A stretch of 64,000 bases of DNA, from the NCBI GenBank assembly GCA_964023205.1, contig OZ026833.1:30654830-30718829 (forward strand). The letters run 5' to 3'. Made by a program: the position numbers and the translations under genes. The DNA is from Lutraria lutraria (taxonomy: Eukaryota; Mollusca; Bivalvia; Venerida; Mactridae). Positions 1 to 12,990 of the stretch are shown piece after piece (position 1 is the first letter of the stretch; each line of letters opens with the position of its first letter). The notes below the pieces were generated by a model. It was given only the letters and a program-made list of their open reading frames with translations. It ran no database searches and had not been told where the DNA came from.

Positions 1-2189
1 ATAGTATGCATGATGCCATTTTAATACATAATAAAGCTGCATGTAATAAAATTACATCTTAATAAATCTAGTTTGTATGATTCCAGTAATATTATTGTCA
101 ATATCTATCGGGTCTTCATGTATGTTCAGCCCGTGGGTGCTCCCAAATACAAAATCTATGAGATGAAAAATTTTGTATGAATATTTCTGAGCTCCAGGAA
201 AATAGTGTCATGCTTTGAATTGTCTCCCTTTGATACAAAAGTTTGGAGCGTCGGAGAAATGTTACTTTAATTTCTATGCAAATTTGTTTTCTTCTCCCTA
301 AATTGTGGTCTTGCCTGTTTGTCTTGTGTCGAATGAGTGATATACCAGTACTCATTCTGCAATTTTTTACTGATGGATGTATGTGTAAAATGAAAGACCT
401 GCGGATGAACATGTTGCTTTAAATGCTGTTCCATTATGAGTGTCTGTTAATATGTAACATTTTGTGGTTTATCTGGTTACGAAAAAACACTTGTCACCTA
501 TCAACCATATATTTAATAGACCAACATTTTCAATTATCACCCTGTATAAATATCAACAGTTGTATACATTACATGTTTCAGTAAAACTTGATTAGAGGTC
601 ATGTGACTGTAAAGAACAGTTTGATTTATGTCCATTACAAGCATGTGTTATTTATATCATCCTCTGAATAAAGTCCACCTCAAATACAGACCCAACTCTC
701 TGTTGTATATGGTCTTTATACACCGATTGGTCCACACATTTTAAAAACATGATATACTTGTGCTGAAGCCATGCTTGAAAAAAGGTTCGTTTTCTATTAT
801 GTGACCGACATTTTTTTAAGGATGGCATTAAGTATGGGTTTAATTCAAATATTATAATGGTGAATTGACCAATCTTATATTCATTCATCCAATTTTCTTG
901 AAACAAGCCTGGGCCAATGAAATTATTTACATGTATATCAGAAATTGTAAATACACATGTTGAAGATCAAAGTATTTCATTAAGGAGGTAACAATTTTGT
1001 CATTTGATATTTCATGTTTAGATTATCCAAATTTAAGTGTATACCTTCATTGATAAAGCTTTCCTTAAAAAATTATAGGTTTGAAGTGACTTGACTTGTT
1101 CAATAATTCTCGGCCAAGAAATGTTAAGTGAATTTGGCAAAGTATGTTACTGAATTTGTTCTTATATTTCTAATGAAATCATGTTAAGTTAAAAAAAAAA
1201 ATACTCTGTGACTAAATAGTGTTAAAAGAACTAGTCATGTAACCTCAAACCATTATTTTTTAGGATGGCCTGATGTAAAAACATAACCAGTGCTTGTTTT
1301 TTATTAATATGTATAAATGATAATGTGTACACAGCAATGATATTAAATGTCAACGTTTGTTGAGCAGTTTGTTTTCCCATCACTCGGGAGTTAAAATATC
1401 TGGAAATTTCAAACCTATTCCAAGTTCTTATCCAAAGTTAGCCTGTAAGTACAGTAGCCTTATATCTAAGATAGTATGTAAGAATTTTACAAAAGGTCAC
1501 TTACCCTGTGCAAGTGCGATTTCATTTTGGTTTAGACATTTGGTACATAAATAAAGCTGAACTGAAATGAGAAGTAGGTTTCTGTGCTGGAATGATTGAA
1601 AGGTCTTCTGTAAATGTTGCTGATGCCGGGTAATGTTGATGGTATATGTCTGTATTTTTGAGTGAATTTTGAACTCTTATGTTACTGTTTTATAGTAAGT
1701 TACTCTCTGATGGTTTTGTTAAATCAATTTGTTAAGTATTAGGATGTTGTTGTTACAGGACTTGTGATGTTGTTCAATTTTGCCAAGAAATCAGATGTTC
1801 TCTATTGACGTAAACTGATGTCATTTGTACATTTGTTATCAGAGACTTCTTTGTGTACCTTTATGATGGATTGATATACATGTATATAGATTTGATTAAG
1901 AATATTTAGAACTACTGTCAACCTATGATATCAGCCACTTGTGAAGAGAGGCCATAAAGTGATAAAATGTCAAATTTTAGCTCCCTCTGAAGACAGGCCC
2001 ACAGTTCATATAGATAATGATCCTGCTGTATATAAAACAGCCTTGTTGTATTTTCTGTTTCTTCAAATAAAATAATGTATCTTTCAAAATGTGGGGAGAT
2101 AATTTTACATGATTATTTATCTGTGCCAGGGTAACATTGTTCAATGTTCTAGGTTTTTGTTTAATTCTTTACTGACATCTCACTGATAG

Positions 2190-2365
2190 AGGGCCGTGGC
2201 TTCAAGCCCAGTTACCGACAATGTCTCTTTATGTGAGAAAGCAGGCAGTTAGCTTGCAGAGGATGTGAGTCTAGTATTGGTTCTGAGGTTCTTCCCAGGA
2301 ACCATAGTTAGGTAAACTGTCGTTTGAAATGGGGCATAAAACTCAAATAAACAATCAAACAAAAT
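2190..2365 (+). repeat. SINE-like fragment with CAAAC-rich tail
   Basis: The stretch has the style of the 3' part of molluscan tRNA-derived SINEs: a short GC-richer body, a segment reading GGGGCATAAAACTC and an A/C-rich tail (AATAAACAATCAAAC). The tRNA-like head is not convincing. Assignment rests on general resemblance only. Confidence 0.35.
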
Positions 2366-3734
2366 TCTTTACCGTTAAACTGCAGTCTCTGTCTCAATGT
2401 ACACATGATCATGTTCTTTGGTATAAGATGAGTTTCTGCTAAGGAATAATGTTTTTTATTTCTTCTGGTGATATTTTTTTTTTTGAGAATGAAACAAGCT
2501 TACTCGTATATCAAATGGGAATAGTTCATATCCCGAAGTTGTCATTTGTTACGGATATTTGAACCTAGCTGATTGTTTTGTATTTTTATATAATGTTTCT
2601 TAATGCTGTTGTTGAATTACGTGGCCAGCAAAACTTTTTATATTCATTATGAAATGATGTTTTATTTTAATTAATGTTTAATATGGCGTATTACAGGTAA
2701 TGGATTTTGTTACCAGGCTAGAATGGAATGAATTGTTAATCACCTGACTTAGTGATTATTCACAGTGAGTCCTCCAGCCTCTGAGTCAAACCCTATTATT
2801 GGTTATCTTAATGTTTGAACTAACTTTTTTTAAAGCACTAACCAGAACAATATGTGGACTATCGAAAAGATACAATTAATCACTAGCTCAAATACACAAC
2901 TTTTAGAAAGTTCACTAGCCCAAAAAGAAATTTACTAGCCCCCAGCTTGTGGGTTAGTGTGAAGACTGTTACTTTAGTACTGCTCTGGATCAACGAATTA
3001 GAGACTTGAGTTTTAGGATTTAGCTTAAATCTTAGTTTTTATCATCTGTTCAAGTTTTGGTCCATTGCCTCTGTTAACTAGAAAAATGAAGAATAACTTA
3101 TATTGTTATGTTTTTATCACAAGTTATGTGCTAAATTTGTGTACAAGTGAGTTAAGTATGAAACCTCATTAATACCATCTTTTCTAATAAATCCTTTCTA
3201 TGAAATGTATTAGAAGTTCCATGTGATTTATTCCTAGGACTATATTATTGATAGACTGGTATACTTTGTTATTTGTCTTTTTGGTTGGTAAATTTAATTT
3301 ATTTCATCCTGTTCGTCTATTATCATGTGTTTACAATAAAGCTACAGTGTTGAAGTATGATATTTCTTTTTAAATGCATGTTTATGACTGCCTTTAATTG
3401 TATTTTTCAGTCAAGTCTTATTTTTGGTGAAATTAAAGAAGTTGAGACATGGTTATGTTAATGTGAAAAAAATCTGTTTATACCCACTGGCATTTAGGTT
3501 ATACCAAATTAAATCATTGTTAAGATTTGCTAATTTATGATTTTGTAATAATGATGATAAACTGTGTGTATATTTGTATGATTTTCTTATGCCCTTCCCT
3601 GTTTTCTTGTCTAAAAATATCCTATTTGTTTGTAGAAGTCTTGATTTTACAAAAAATACTATTTATTGTTTTGATAAGAAAACATGAATAAAGTCAATGA
3701 AATTTTACTGTGTTTTTATTTCTTTGTGATTGGT

Positions 3735-3795
3735 CCAGCTCTGTAGGTGGAGCACATTATTTTTAGAGGTCACAGGTTCAAGTGTCAGGTTAGAG
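3735..3795 (+). repeat. Degenerate tRNA-like segment (SINE relic)
   Basis: The segment has an A-box-like GCTCTGTAGGTGGAGCA and, about 30 bp later, a B-box-like AGGTTCAAGTG. The two ends cannot pair as an acceptor stem, so it is not a functional tRNA gene; an old SINE head is the likely source. Confidence 0.25.
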
Positions 3796-4418
3796 CTTGA
3801 GTGTTTAGCAATTTGAGGAAAGGTCATATGTTTGTTAACATATTTCTCGATATTCACGCAAATTTCAAGATGCTGATAAAAATGTGTTTCTTTTCAGACA
3901 CTACTTCAGCAATGACAACAATCAATATTGTAGCAGCTATGTGAACGTTCTTAACAAAATGTGAAAATGAATATTTGCTACCTAAAGAGTCCACACTGTT
4001 GATGGGTGAAAATTGAGCAAAACATATGAGAAGGAACAAGCATAAAATATAGAAGACATCAATATGGACCAACCTTTAACAGAGTTCATTTCATTTCCTC
4101 AGCATATTTATAGTTACATGTATTTGATATTAAGAGGTTGAACGAATACAGTTTACAATATGTTAACCAGGATGTAGCAGTGGTACGCAGGCACACATTC
4201 ACGTATGCGTTCGCACATACGCATGCTTTTAACGTTCATGAAAAATATACATGTATTTAAAAAAGTATAAACACTAGGAATTTTGGTAACTTTGGAGATA
4301 TAAATCATAGTTCCCTCATTATTAAAATGACTATTAAGAACATATTGAAATTCGCCATCAACTTCATTTGTTTTACACAATGGACAAATCTGTCAAAACC
4401 AACGATATTTATCTACTG

Positions 4419-5043
4419 GGTCCGTATTCACAAAACATCTTAAGTAATTTTTTAACAAAATTATATTTTTCCTTAAATTCGACTTTTTCCTTAACGCTTT
4501 TTACTAATATAAAGGAGGATATCACAATAATATGATTTTATCTTTGTTCTAAAGATGCCAATTATGAAAATGACAATTCATTTTCACACTTTTGATGACT
4601 GGTTTACAAACTTTTACCATGAAAACTATTTTCACTTAGAGGCATACCCTACAACTTGGTGCATCTAGAATCAATGCAAAATGATGATAAATTAGAAGCT
4701 TGTAAAGAAAAAAGCCGACGAAGAAAGTTTCAGCCAAAAAATCATCCAATTAAAAATAAAATCACAAAAAATATTAGTTTCCATAAAAGATCGGAAACTC
4801 TTTGGAATTTGTTGTACAATTTTTGGGTGGAAGTGGTTTATTATTCATAGCTATGATTTTTGCGGCTAGTACCTAAACTAGTCAAGTTCTTTTTGCAATT
4901 ATCCATTATATATAGTTTTACATATACATCTAACACATATTTACACTTTCACAGAATGTTTGTCAGTTGTAGGGTATGCCCCGTTAAGTAAACATTTCGA
5001 CTTAAGTTAAAGAAAATCTTAAGATGCTTTGTGAATACGGACC
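4419..5043. mobile_element. MITE-like element with GGTCCGTATTCACAAA termini
   Basis: The left end GGTCCGTATTCACAAAACAT and the right end, which reads as its reverse complement with one difference (GCATCTTAAG in place of ACATCTTAAG), enclose about 625 bp without coding capacity. Termini of the GGNCCGTATTCACAAA type are common in marine invertebrate MITEs. A similar single terminus lies at about 25848-25872 on the opposite strand. No clear target-site duplication was found. A second inverted-repeat element sits inside this one. Confidence 0.6.
4641..4980. mobile_element. Second inverted-repeat element nested in the 4419-5043 element
   Basis: A perfect 16-bp inverted repeat, GGCATACCCTACAACT at 4641-4656 and its complement at 4965-4980, bounds 340 bp. 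Its arms can be extended with mismatches into CACTTAG and CGTTAAGT. It lies wholly within the outer element, so it was probably inserted later. The 64-codon frame at 4656-4850 falls inside it and is not treated as a gene. Confidence 0.5.
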
Positions 5044-5195
5044 TGGTAAATCGTTATCCGCGACCTCCCTGTAATAATCAGAAAGTGATTGTAGGAAATG
5101 AACAGGTACATGTAGATTTAAATCAGAATTACATGACCAGCTAAAATTCTGTTACCGACTCGATAATATAGTCGTTAAATATATTAAACGTCATT

Positions 5196-5216
5196 TGACG
5201 TCAATTATGTGACGTC
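5196..5216. promoter_or_regulatory. Paired CRE-like sites upstream of the orphan gene
   Basis: A full palindromic cAMP-response element TGACGTCA at 5196-5203 is followed 6 bp later by TGACGTC at 5210-5216. They lie about 100 bp before the predicted ATG at 5318. CRE sites near start sites are classical targets of CREB/ATF bZIP factors. The promoter role is inferred from position only. Confidence 0.45.
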
Positions 5217-5317
5217 GTACGTTGAACGTTACGTCCTTAGTTACGGGCGGAAGTTCAAGAGAGCAAGAAGCCAAAAACCATAAGAAGATATTTTTTTATT
5301 ATTTACCGCATTGATCG

Positions 5318-7228
5318 ATGGATCCTTTGTTTTATTCACCAAATGGAAGTTCTTGGAATTTGCGAGGTATTTTTTCATGTTTATTTTTGCAATCCAAACT
5401 TGTCGTAGACCTTTATATTCGACTATTTATGATAACTAACTTATTATAATGAAATTAAGATTATGAGTATTGTTCAAATGCAATATCTTTACATTAAAAA
5501 TTATATGTAGCGTAAAAACGATTTCTTAAAATTTATTTAGGTCCGGAAGTCCTCATTGATCCATCTAAAGTTGTCACCATGCCAGTGAGAAAATATACTT
5601 ACCTAAACACAAAGTATGCCATTCTAGCATGTGCTGACATGAGCTTTCCAAGCCACATTTTTTACAAGCTAAGCATAAGTCGTCAAAATGGTAGGTAAAC
5701 CACAGTTAACAAAACACATTTTTATATCATGAATTTCATGTTTTGTTTTTCTGTTTTATTAAAATACTTTTAACTAACGGGTAATCTATCTTTTTCCGTG
5801 TTGGCTGTTAGAAGATCAGTAGAACTGAAACAATCAACTTCCTACATACCTAGTTTAATCAGCTCTACGTTTGTTGCTACTTCCAGTTCTGAAGTCATAC
5901 AATCAGGGAGATTTTATATTTGTCCTTTAATTAGTATGATCTTTTAAGTGTTGGGCAAGTTTTTAGTTGATTTTTAGCTAAAGTACGAGTAAGTTTTACT
6001 GTTTTTTTTTAATTTCATGCACATTATAAATAACTTACATGCGTGTTTATTTCCAGGAGCTGAAATGTTATCAACGCAAGAGAGGGATTTTAGAATAGTC
6101 AAACAGCTGTTGAAGTATGCCCCAGTAAGCATTGAACAATACGAAATTTCCGAGCACAAACTAATGAGAAAAATCGCCAACAGAAAACGCCAGGCATGTG
6201 TTGATAACATGGAAACACAAAGTAAGTTTGCATGAAAATGATAGTCTTCTAAATGCCTTGATGGAAGTTCATGTGACACTCCTTTTGGCTGGCTGTCGAT
6301 GCGCCATAAAAAAATTTAACAAACATCATGCAACACTATTGGATAAAATATTTCTTATGTAACATATATTTGAAGCACATGTCTTAAATAAAGACAGAAA
6401 ACGTTCATATTGATCTTTTTTGGATTCTAGTTGTTAAATAGATTGGTACAGTATCGTCTAATGTCTATTGGCAATAACTAGACATTTCCTTTATATTCTA
6501 CTCACTTATTTTATAAACAATTCCAATTACAAAAAAAATAACCAAACAGGTGAAGTATAAATTAAATGGTATAATAATTTGTTTAGATATTCTAAGATTT
6601 TGTAGTATCTGCAACGTTCGCATGTAGACATTCTCGGTGGTTACTTTGGTTATCTTCAAAAACACTCTTACATCCTAAATCTTACAGATGAGTTGATGGA
6701 ATCCATTAAAAGTAACATGAACGATGACAAGATTAAGGACGAAGCAACGAAGATTACAAATGAACAACAAAGCAATCCAATAACTACTGTTGATGACGAC
6801 GATAGTGAATGTTTAGGTGGCATTATGGGCGTATATTGTAGGAGTGGTATCCATGGAGACTATACAGGTATGATTCCGTACTTAACATCTTTTATTATGC
6901 CCCCGCCATTCGACATGGCGGAAGGGCATAGTGTGACACCCCTGTCCCACCTTTCCGAGCGATAACTTAAGAAATATTTCATGGATTGGTTTCATATTTT
7001 CAACATGAAGGTGTATAATAATAAAATAACAATACCTTCAAGATGATAATTGATTTTTTATGCCCCCCCCCCCCCCCTCAGAAAGAAAGGTACTGATCAG
7101 TTTCGAATCAGACAAGTTAATGTTTGTTCGAATGTTGAATTCATTAATGGTTGCTTAATCATATTTGGTGATATCGACATCTTTATTTTTCAGATATCTG
7201 TGCTGGTGACGAACGGAGAATTGTTTGA
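5318..7228 (+). CDS. Uncharacterised 192-residue protein, five exons
   Basis: I do not recognise this protein. Exons are 5318-5366, 5541-5690, 6057-6221, 6688-6867 and 7194-7228. All four introns have GT-AG ends and phase 1, and the joined frame is open for 192 codons to a TGA. The ATG follows an in-frame TGA at 5312-5314. There is no signal peptide and no membrane segment. The middle part has a basic helix-like stretch (KLMRKIANRKRQACVDNME, residues about 102-120), followed by an acidic, Lys/Asn-rich region with a DDDD run. A Cys-containing C-terminus ends in GDERRIV. Uniform intron phase and clean joins favour a real gene over chance. The last, very short exon is the least certain. A nuclear or cytosolic location is only a guess. 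Confidence 0.7.
7063..7077 (+). repeat. Poly-C tract (15 C)
   Basis: An uninterrupted run of 15 cytosines lies in the last intron of the orphan gene, preceded by TTTTTTATG. A related TTATGCCCCCGCCATT motif occurs at 6895, so both may derive from a TATGCCCC-type repeat. Length may be affected by assembly error. Confidence 0.7.
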
Positions 7229-7299
7229 TATGTATGCTGTATATGCGACTTATTACGTAGAATAAATTATTTAAAAGAAATCGTTTGAAAGGCTGGCCA

Positions 7300-7305
7300 A
7301 ATAAA
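7300..7305 (+). terminator. Polyadenylation signal of the orphan gene
   Basis: AATAAA lies 72 bp after the predicted stop codon and is followed by a T/GT-rich stretch (TTGTTGTGTGTTTGTG) about 20 bp later. An earlier AATAAA at 7261 is an alternative. Confidence 0.5.
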
Positions 7306-7329
7306 TGCTCAGAATAATTTTAATTGTTG

Positions 7330-8484
7330 TGTGTTTGTGTTTTATATTATACATTTGTATATTAATGTATACGAACATACTTAACATTCCATAGTTGAGT
7401 CTGGAATCAGCTAACTCCCATCTGATTATGCTCAATTCAACTTGTGTTTTTCCATTAAAACGTACACGTTTTTGTACATATTTGACAGGTACAACAATAA
7501 CGCACCAGCTTTAACTGAAATGTCTCAGGTTTGTAAACACGTACATATACAATACAGTGTACTGTTGAGACGGTCTTGATAAATCCTGCATGGTTATAGT
7601 TAGTCTAGAAAATAATCATGTTTATGGTCGAATGATCATAAAAATGAGGAAAGTAAATGTATAGGTAAAAAACTTGTCTATTTTTTCTATACAGAGGATA
7701 TTAAATGAGTGTGACTCCAGTATTGAATTTATTGAACTCTTTGAATAAAACAGTATGAAGCGAGCCTCTGACGATAACCAACATACCAGTTTGACATTGC
7801 TACTAATAATATGAGAGTGACGCATGAGTAATAAGATTTTTTAACCAGGAGCACAAAATAGTTCCATTATGAAACATCATAAATAAATGTGTGAACATAT
7901 CGAACGATATAAACAGTGTCTTAGTTTACTCAAATTGTTAAAAATCAATTTAACATTACTCCTGTGAAGTTATGAATTGTATGAAAACAAATAGTGTAGG
8001 AATAAATTCATGTGAATCGGCTCATTTACATATTGTATGTATACGGCCGGCATGGGTATGTGATAAATATCTAGTACGATTTGTCTCCAAATATTTACGT
8101 ACGTTAGAAACATTAGGATCAGTCAGGCGAAAACACGATTCTGTACTGAATATATTCATTTCCCTTTTAGGAACCCCAATGATAAGGTACATATACTCTT
8201 TACATCAGTGTGATATCTAGAAAACCTGTGACATTCAACTTCAATGCTAGAACACTGGAAATTTCAATGTGACCACATGCTGTGTGAGACATTTACTAAT
8301 ATCTGATACACGAACCCAAACTAGTTATTCAGATGACTAAATATGGTGCTTTTTCGTGTCAATTTGTTGACAAATGATGCCTGAAAATAAACCACCGTGA
8401 TGTCTGAAGTTTAACGTACAACTAACCGCGATAGTCTTTTGACCTTTCTTCAGTTTCCATAGTAGAAAAAGCACTAAATCTACC
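7330..8484. other. Gene-free stretch between the orphan gene and a LINE relic
   Basis: I see no supported gene or repeat here. The two open frames of 67 and 82 codons have no domain features, no splice context and no close paralogue in the window. Confidence 0.4.
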
Positions 8485-9379
8485 TATGTTCAAATTTAAA
8501 GAATTAAAACTTAGCCCTAGTATATATTGCGAAATACATGTATTTGATTATTTTGTTGGTTCTATTCTCAATTATTTATCTGAAGTTTGGGGTTTTACTA
8601 AATCCAAGGATATTGAACGTGTACATATGTTTTAGGGGTTAGGAAATCTACTTCCACATATGGTATATGTGGTGAACTAGGACGGTATCCTATTTATATT
8701 ACACATTTTGTTAGAATTATTTCATTTTGGCGTGAAGTTTTAAGAACAGAACACATTATTGTATCCACTTTGTATCGCAGGGCGTTAGAAGATTGTAATT
8801 TAGGACATAAAAACTGGGTTTCAAATGTCAAATCACTTCTTGATTGTTATGGCTTTTCAGATGTATTTTTAATTTAAACTTACGTTGTTAAATCATTTAC
8901 TAGTATACATGTGTTTATACTTATAGGAACGAGTAATAAGCAATTTTATCCAAGAGTGGTATGGTTCTACTGATCGTAGCCCTGCGCTTTATGAGTATGA
9001 CCGTTTTAAATATACATTTAAATGCGAAAAATATCTAGATATGCTACCATTCACCTTAAGAAAGTTTGTTACTCGTTCCAGATTAAATGCACATTCTTTA
9101 CGAGTTCAAGTAGGTCGTTATGGTAGAGAGAGAATTCCTAGAAATGAACGTTATTGTCTTTATTGTGGTACTCGTGATATTGAAGATGTTTGTCTTTTTA
9201 TTTGTGTTTGTTCGTGCTATGTTAACATTAGAAAACGTTTCTTACCATGTAATTTCTATAAGAGACCATCGGTATACAAATTTATTACACTCGTGAAATC
9301 TGTAGACTTGTTAACTCTTAGTAATCTTGCCAAATTTATTAAATCTGCTTTAGATATTAGTAAAGATATTACCGTATAA
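8485..9379 (+). pseudogene. Decayed LINE reverse-transcriptase C-terminal region
   Basis: Read in shifting frames, the stretch gives a pattern typical of the C-terminal part of invertebrate LINE polyproteins: FDYFVGSILNYLSEVWGF, then IERVH, then a final open part at 9041-9379 (about 112 residues) with LRKFVTRSRLNAHSLRVQVG and a zinc-knuckle-like RYCLYCGTRDIEDV. Stop codons and frameshifts interrupt the upstream part. The His expected in the Cys-Cys-His-Cys knuckle is not preserved. The catalytic palm and endonuclease are absent, so only the 3' part remains. Sequence up to about 9567, ending near TTAATAAATTAG, is probably its 3' UTR. It is a different family from the LINE at 33.5 kb. Confidence 0.75.
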
Positions 9380-9569
9380 CCAAGCCTCACTCTCCTATTT
9401 TTTTCATTAGCATAATTCTGTTTGTATATACATGTATTGTCAATTTTGTCAGTTTCACAGTTTACATTTTGCGTAATATGATCACATGCTAAATGCTGTG
9501 TTTGTATATTATATGCTAGATGATGTACATAATGTACAAATCTGTTAATAAATTAGTCTTGCCTTGTAT

Positions 9570-12500
9570 AAATGTGACCGTAGCATTTTACTGATAGCGT
9601 CCATGATCAATTACAAATTTACAACATATAGGGGACTGAGAAGCTATTGTTCAAGTATGGTTTAAGTCAATCTCTGGTGTCACATATTCAATTGTCTCCC
9701 ACATATTTATTTGCTGCTTGTATATGACTCTGATGATTTAAGACCACAATCTGACTGGTGTAAAGGACGCCTAGTTCAATACTGTCTAACTTAGACATCA
9801 GAATTACACCAAACAGGAATAGTCCCGACTGTTTCTGACTGATGGTCATAATCGAAGATGACGTGCCAACTCGAATTAATCTTCTCCTTTATAAGTGCGT
9901 ATAAATTACTAAACATAACCTTGAAATCCGAAGTTCGCCGTATACCGGAAGTTGACTCTTCGATGTAGAGTTCCTACAATGTCGCTAGAATTATTAATAC
10001 CGAGGATTGTTAGGTAGTCATTGGATACTAATTCGCCAATGACCATCTTACAAAACCACAGCATTAACAACGTTTTCTCCATTCCTCCATTTTAAAACGA
10101 GTTAAACCTTTTCGTCGGGTGATTTCCTTATCATCACTGATGCCTCCTTGCGATTTTTTCGCTAGATAAAAATTAAACGACAGCCACAAGATTTACCCGA
10201 AGTCACAAGAAATCATCCAATGCATAAACAAATGAGATTTCGATGACAGTGGCATGCTGTTTGCGTGCTTGTTCTTGGAGTGAACCTATGCCGCTTGTGA
10301 CATATCGGTGTATCTTCTTAGGTCTTTATATACCATATCCCGTACATATCCCAAAAGCTATATCGTACTGATCAATATGTCGTTAAAAATGGTGTTAAGA
10401 ATGCTAATATAAAGGTGCGTGCAGGCCTGCAAAGTTTTCACAGTTTGGTAACAACGCGCGACTGCCATCTTGGATCCCCACCTATGATAATGAATGCGCT
10501 AACGACAACAGTATTCTTTCTTAAACTGCATTTTAAGAAAGAGACAAACGAAAATAACGAATACAGGCCGTTTTGTTAATCAGAAACTCACGCGGATAGT
10601 TATTCAACACATAGCAATCGATTTTTATATCTATGTGAGAAAATAAATAAATGAATACATTTTTTTTCTCTGATTTGGTTGCTATGTCCATTTTTATAGA
10701 TCGCCCGTGTAGAGAGCTATAGGTCTTACGGACCTCGGGTTCGAACACATTGTCTGTGACTATTTATTTAAAGACATTGTGACTTATGACATTCGTTCTC
10801 TGTCGCTGATCGGAGTGATACAAATGAAGAAACAAGCTCACGGTCATTACAGAAAAAAACACCAACAATCGACTGGAAATCTGGTCGCACGTTAATTTCC
10901 AATCGATATATAATTGAAATGCAGAAAAATAGGTCTGGTGTAAAACCCGAAAATACCTTTTTTTAAATTTCTTATTTTTCTTTTTTAGCAAATGAATTAT
11001 TTGTGTGTCTCTAGTATATGGGTATATCTTTATAGAAAAAAAATTAAAAAAAGTTATCGGGACCAAATGAAAAGGTCTTAATGAAGCAGGCATGATTGGG
11101 TTTACTGGACCAATCACATTTGGATATGTTCATCAAAAACTGTTCCCGTCTTTTTCTAAACACATAATATGACAATACACGGTATGGATCATCGTTAAAT
11201 GTGATCGTTCTCTGGATTTTGTCTTTTGAAAGGTTCGGATCGGCACCTATTTTAAAACGTGGTTGGTCGGGTAACATAAAATGCGATTATACATGTAATT
11301 TAGTATAAAACATACACACATACATACATGGATTGTGAAAGTTACTAACATAAGATATTTGGGATTGGAAAACAAGGATAACTTATATAAATTCCTTTCC
11401 ATACGAAAGAAAGCTGTGAGTCATGAAAAATACATGGTCATAGATAGATATTTAATATAATAATAAATAACTGTAAAACTAATGTTAGATGTTTGAACAC
11501 GGGTTGTTTGAGAAAAAAGTACTGTAAAATGATGGTGTCATGTTCACGGCACACGGTCAGTCAGGAACAGGGAAATCGGCCTACACAAATCGTTTTGTTG
11601 CTGTGATCAAGCGCTGGACGTCAAGAAACAAAGATTCGTTTTCTTTGTAGGAGAGTCTTTCAGAGACGTTCAAGAGGTTTGATAGGACAAGTCGACATAT
11701 ATAATATATTTGAAATTAGTTCGAAAATAAGTTTTCTTCGTAATCAGATGGTCTTCGTACTGACTTTTGTGTTTTAGTTAGATTTTCCAGAATTTACATG
11801 TACATGTACATATTTATATACTGAAATAATAAGAATTCTGAAAAGTATTCAAACTGAATTCAAATAAACGCTCGACATGATAATTGCCTTTAATTTAATA
11901 GTGTGATAACATTCATGTCAGGTACAGTGATATCTATTAAACATCAACACTGCGTGGTAACAGAAATTAGCTCCGAACCCAATATATTTTCTCAAGTCTG
12001 ACATTCTTAATTAAACCACAATGCTATAGATCACACAAATAACCCCTACCGTAATGTGTTTCACGACGAATCCAATTCTTTGTATTGATTGGGCTTTGAA
12101 CTACGTTGCCATCTTACCCTTTTTAGAAACTGAACGAAAGTTCAGTCTTCCACATCGATCATTCGCTCGGCGCGCATGATTTTTCATGCGACCAAAGTAC
12201 ATGTAATACGTTTTCTACATCCGCCTCGGAATCGTTAAATTAGTTCCCGTTCCATGTTGCAGTACTTGTCTATGTAAGTTTCCATGAGTACTTTCAGTAC
12301 TTCGATTTCATCTTGTCTTGAAGATATTCTTTCGCACATATAGAATCTATTTGGTTTAATTATTTTTTAATGTTAAATTGAATCTTTTATTTAAAGCAAA
12401 CACAACTATTTGTACATTGAAACGTTGAAAAGCAAGTATGTATATTAAGATGCAAAATATATGCGAACAATTTAGCTACACTTTCTTGCGTACGTATGTA

Positions 12501-12990
12501 GTTTAGTAAAGTGTATATATTTTCGGACTGGCAATCTTTCGGACGTTGAGACATAATTGATTGCAACTCTATTGCACCCGGGAATGACTGTAAGAAAAAT
12601 ATACAATGTCTTTCGAAAAACACATTTTTGCCGTAGAATCAAATTGGTGATACATAAAAAATACGGCTGTATTACGAGAGACAGCCAGGGTGTGGTCATT
12701 TTGAATAACTTATATCAATTTAACTACACATGTATCTTAACTTTTACTTAGATATAGAGGAATAAGTTTAAGCTTTAACTGATACTTTCCGTCATTTTCT
12801 AGTTTATTCATAGAATACTCGCAACTTATACAGAAAATGAGAGTTTTATAAGACTCAGTTAAAAGTTTCATCAACGTTTAGTTTCAATATGTCCATTTAT
12901 CTAATGCTAATTCATTCTTAGACTTTGCTGTAAAGTATTGCCCACAAACCAAGATATAAGGAGTTATACTAACTATTTTACTCACACATT
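9570..12990. other. Gene-free stretch
   Basis: No coding region with domain features or consistent splicing was found. The minus-strand frames around 10533-11277 (up to 117 codons) show low-complexity, mostly hydrophobic or Lys-rich translation. The only repeated signal I can support is one copy of the AGTTCCCGTTCCATGTTGCA motif at about 12242-12261, discussed under findings. Confidence 0.4.

Larger units (their letters stand above)
1..4418. other. Gene-free AT-rich stretch, possibly a long 3' UTR or intergenic DNA
   Basis: No open frame in this stretch exceeds about 100 codons and none shows a recognisable domain or splice pattern. Several AATAAA-type signals are present, for example near 1549, 3335 and 3688, the last two followed by GT/T-rich sequence. 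The stretch could be the 3' end of a + strand gene lying before the window, or plain intergenic DNA; the sequence alone does not decide. SINE-like fragments within it are listed separately. Confidence 0.4.

Noticed and set aside
4656..4850. 64-codon frame
   Set aside because: Lies inside a nested MITE and has no features.
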